From NCBI GenBank assembly GCA_051745935.1, contig JBNJEM010000504.1, positions 1 through 5,998 on the forward strand: a DNA stretch of 5,998 bases, given 5' to 3'. Position numbers and translations under genes: made by a program. The notes beneath the pieces were generated by a model. It was not told the origin of the DNA. It ran no database searches and worked only from the letters and a program-made list of their open reading frames with translations. Origin of the DNA: JBNJEM01 sp051745935. Its GTDB lineage: Bacteria; Planctomycetota; Planctomycetia; Pirellulales; Pirellulaceae. Shown here piece by piece: positions 4,612 to 5,998 of this stretch (the stretch's first letter is position 1; every line of letters starts with the position of its first letter).

Positions 4612-4702
4612 GATGAACGTCTCGGTTAACGTGGCGGCGGCCAGTAACCATTGCTTTCAGTTCCAACGTGATCCGCCGCTCACGTTCCACCGTTTGTTCG
4701 CC
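4612..4702 (-). repeat. attC-like recombination site B
   Basis: On the minus strand it opens with GGCGAAC (4702-4696) and AAACGG, almost the same as site A, starting four bases after the stop of the RelE/ParE toxin gene. The arms 4673-4686 and 4628-4640 pair over 13 bp (GCGGCGG/CCGCCGC plus AACGTG/CACGTT) with one extrahelical base at 4680. An outer CGG/CCG step adds to this, and the site closes with GTTCATC (4618-4612). A competing 7-bp hairpin (4665-4671 with 4680-4686) lies on the loop side. The centre differs from the other sites, as expected for the variable part of attC. Confidence 0.6.
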
Positions 4703-4706
4703 TAAT

Positions 4707-5006
4707 TCATCGTCGCCCTGCAAGCCATTTTTGGGAGTCTTGAGACGTATGCATAACGCCAAACACTAGTATTTCTGATTCGGTTAGATCGTAGAAAACC
4801 ACGTATGGGAAACGTTCAACGGGCCAGTATCGCACACCGTAATCGGCAGGTGTGCGACGTTCCGGGTCCGAAATCAGATGATCTACTGCCTTGCGAACGC
4901 GTGCCAAAAAGTCCGTCCCAAGATCCGCCTGTCTGTGGTCATACCATTCAGAAGCGTCTAGCACGTCAGAATCAAAAAGAGGGTGGTAGCGTAAGGTTCT
5001 ATTCAT
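4707..5006 (-). CDS. RelE/ParE superfamily toxin
   Basis: This 99-residue protein starts at the ATG at 5006, eight bases inside the antitoxin gene. The pattern LRYHPLFDSDVLDASEWYDH (written in part; residues 5-24), then GTDFLARVRKAVDHLISDP, RYWPVERFPYVVFYDL and ILVFGVMHTSQDSQKW follows the RelE/ParE fold: an N-terminal strand, a long helical hairpin, then three or four strands with the conserved R-FPY-V-FY core. Toxins of this fold either cleave mRNA at the ribosome or inhibit gyrase; the sequence does not tell which. The core motifs are complete and the frame intact, so it is probably active. The stop lies four bases from attC-like site B. Confidence 0.92.
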   Translation of the reverse strand: MNRTLRYHPLFDSDVLDASEWYDHRQADLGTDFLARVRKAVDHLISDPERRTPADYGVRYWPVERFPYVVFYDLTESEILVFGVMHTSQDSQKWLAGRR

Positions 5007-5223
5007 TACGCGAATCTTCAATTCGCTTCCAGACCTCCTCGTGCGTCGATCCAAGCTTCGGATCGGCCAGCATTTCATCACGCCGCCGTATAGCCTCGGT
5101 TACCGCCCAATTGGGCAGAGGAAGAGGCTGGGCCTCGGCCGCAAGGTCATCCCAAATACGTTCCACAAGCATCAACTTATCAGCGGGGGGCAAATCGCGA
5201 ATTGTGTCAGTGTAAACGTCCAT
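4999..5223 (-). CDS. addiction-module antitoxin (TIGR02574-like)
   Basis: This 74-residue protein starts at the ATG at 5223 with GGGAGG six bases upstream. RDLPPADKLMLVERIWDDLA (9-28) is the signature of the 'putative addiction module component' family that pairs with RelE/ParE toxins. The C-terminal half, with RRRDEMLADPKLGSTHEEVW (about 47-66), is the usual toxin-wrapping region. It overlaps the toxin gene by eight bases. The promoter just upstream contains an imperfect palindrome between the -35 and -10 boxes, consistent with autorepression by the antitoxin-toxin complex. It is intact, so this pair is likely functional. Confidence 0.92.
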   Translation of the reverse strand: MDVYTDTIRDLPPADKLMLVERIWDDLAAEAQPLPLPNWAVTEAIRRRDEMLADPKLGSTHEEVWKRIEDSRNE

Positions 5224-5243
5224 CTTCGTCCTCCCATTCGATC

Positions 5244-5272
5244 ATTCTAGCCGGAATCGGCTTAGCAGGCAA
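5244..5272 (-). promoter_or_regulatory. promoter and candidate operator of the RelE/ParE module
   Basis: On the minus strand TTGCCT (5272-5267) and TAGAAT (5249-5244) are exactly 17 bases apart, giving a leader of about 14 bases that contains the Shine-Dalgarno sequence. Within and beside the spacer, CTAGCCG (5247-5253) and CGGCTTAG (5258-5265) form an imperfect palindrome with one extra base, overlapping the -10 box, which is a good position for a repressor. Confidence 0.55.
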
Positions 5273-5648
5273 GAAAAGCCGAGAGGCAGCCTTTTTGGCG
5301 AAAGGCGTGATTCGCCGACACCGTGACCCCGGCGGACCACATTCGATTTGCGAACCACCTTCACAAGGGCCATTGTAGGCTGCGTTGACGCCGCCGAAAA
5401 GGCGGTCATCATGAAAGACACACGTTGTGCCATCATCCCTGACACCGCCCCGGAATTCATCATCGTCGGAAGTAGGAACGAGCCTGTCGTTGGCCGAACA
5501 CCGCTGGCGCAACGATCATCGAATGATCGAAAACGGTCATCAGACCATTGCCCGCGTTGCCATTCTCGGAGACCGTGGCGACATCTCATTCAGCGATCGA
5601 ATGACGCAGCAATCGAGATGGCGTGGATCGTGGAGAACAGTCGCTTCC
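5273..5648. other. gene-poor stretch before the RelE/ParE module
   Basis: No open frame here has convincing protein character. A minus frame at 5242-5589 is long enough to be called, but it is rich in Met, Ser and Arg without motif, has no good Shine-Dalgarno sequence and runs over the promoter. Visible structures are a short dyad GGCGAA/TTCGCC (5297-5316) and a perfect palindrome CGATCAT-CGA-ATGATCG (5513-5529). No attC-like box pair was found, so this may be the edge of the cassette array, a degraded cassette or a recombination region of another kind. Confidence 0.5.
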
Positions 5649-5993
5649 TCACTCCAACGGATAGGCGAAATATACATAGGCAGCGAAGCTGAGGCAAAGG
5701 AAGGCGACCACACCGGCTATGGTTTCCCAAACGTACTTCCGGCGTCGCTCCCGGACAATCAGGTTCAATGCAATGCGGAACGGTATGCTCACGAAGTGAA
5801 GAGTAATAATGCCTCCCCAAATCGCCCCGACGAGGAGCCCGAATGGAAGGACGGATAACGCCGCATCCCACCCCCCATACCAAGCTTCCTTTCTCAGAAA
5901 TATTAGCAAGACTACGCCCGAGACGGGGATCCACGCAGCAATGCTGGCTTTCAACCAGAGGCGGTCGATCCTATCGTCTGGACTTTCGAGCAC
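5649..5993 (-). CDS. small membrane protein, possibly incomplete at its N-terminus
   Basis: This 114-residue protein has three hydrophobic segments, about residues 17-33 (SIAAWIPVSGVVLLIFL), 45-67 and 91-111, separated by short charged loops. The RERRRKY cluster (81-87) is probably cytoplasmic. The first in-window start is a GTG at 5993, five bases from the edge; the frame stays open to the edge, so the true start may lie outside. I do not recognise the family. It reads in the same direction as most of the TA genes. No repeat resembling the attC-like sites follows its stop, so it may lie outside the array or belong to a cassette whose site is lost. Confidence 0.7.
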   Translation of the reverse strand: MLESPDDRIDRLWLKASIAAWIPVSGVVLLIFLRKEAWYGGWDAALSVLPFGLLVGAIWGGIITLHFVSIPFRIALNLIVRERRRKYVWETIAGVVAFLCLSFAAYVYFAYPLE

Positions 5994-5998
5994 AGAGC

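Noticed and set aside
5297..5316. GGCGAA/TTCGCC hairpin next to TTTTT as a terminator
   Set aside because: The T-run precedes the hairpin on the plus strand, and on the minus strand it becomes A-rich, so neither direction has the stem then U-run order.
5242..5589. 115-codon open frame on the minus strand
   Set aside because: Composition is Met/Ser/Arg-rich without a domain pattern, it overlaps the promoter of the RelE/ParE module, and competing frames of similar length exist on the plus strand.
5348..5692. 114-codon plus-strand open frame
   Set aside because: The C-terminal half becomes Arg/Ser-rich with no motif and it overlaps the end of the membrane protein gene on the other strand; no Shine-Dalgarno sequence is seen.
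1..5998. CRISPR array, tRNA or rRNA genes
   Set aside because: No regularly spaced direct repeats, cloverleaf or conserved rRNA stretches were seen; the repeated elements are irregularly spaced hairpins.

Overview
The window looks like part of a mobile or accessory gene array from a GC-moderate environmental bacterium. Several small families (the BrnT partner, the PIN toxins, the partner of the clan AA protease) resemble proteins I associate with Planctomycetes of the Gemmata type. That assignment is an inference from family resemblance; there is no rRNA or housekeeping gene to confirm it.

Nearly everything is a short two-gene module with overlapping start and stop codons, the usual layout of toxin-antitoxin (TA) loci. 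Reading the minus strand from right to left: a small membrane protein (5993-5649); a gene-poor stretch (5648-5224); an addiction-module antitoxin with a RelE/ParE toxin (5223-4707); a clan AA aspartic protease with its small partner on the plus strand (3997-4607); a VapB antitoxin with a VapC broken by a nonsense codon (3743-3134); a truncated HEAT-like lipoprotein (3106-2798); a frameshifted small gene (2750-2540); a second VapB with a frameshifted VapC (2381-1706); BrnT with its antitoxin (1594-1072); and a ParB-like protein coupled to a small helical protein (693-164).

The most important observation is that the spaces between modules are not random. Five imperfect hairpins (84-180, 992-1063, 1614-1698, 3810-3898, 4612-4702) share an outer GNNGAAC box, paired inner arms with unpaired extra bases, a variable central part and, in four of the five, a closing GTT box. 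Four of them begin within 8 bases of, or overlap, the stop codon of a minus-strand gene. This is the architecture of integron attC sites, so the window is best read as a stretch of integron gene-cassette array in minus orientation, with the integrase expected to the right, outside the window. On this reading there are four bounded cassettes plus partial ones: ParDE-like; the protease pair inserted in reverse; a long 2.2-kb segment carrying all three broken genes; BrnT/antitoxin; and ParB-like/partner.

TA cassettes are known to accumulate in, and stabilise, large chromosomal integrons. The two modules without an established function here (ParB-like plus helical protein; protease plus partner) share the same compact translation-coupled layout and are the best candidates for undescribed systems.
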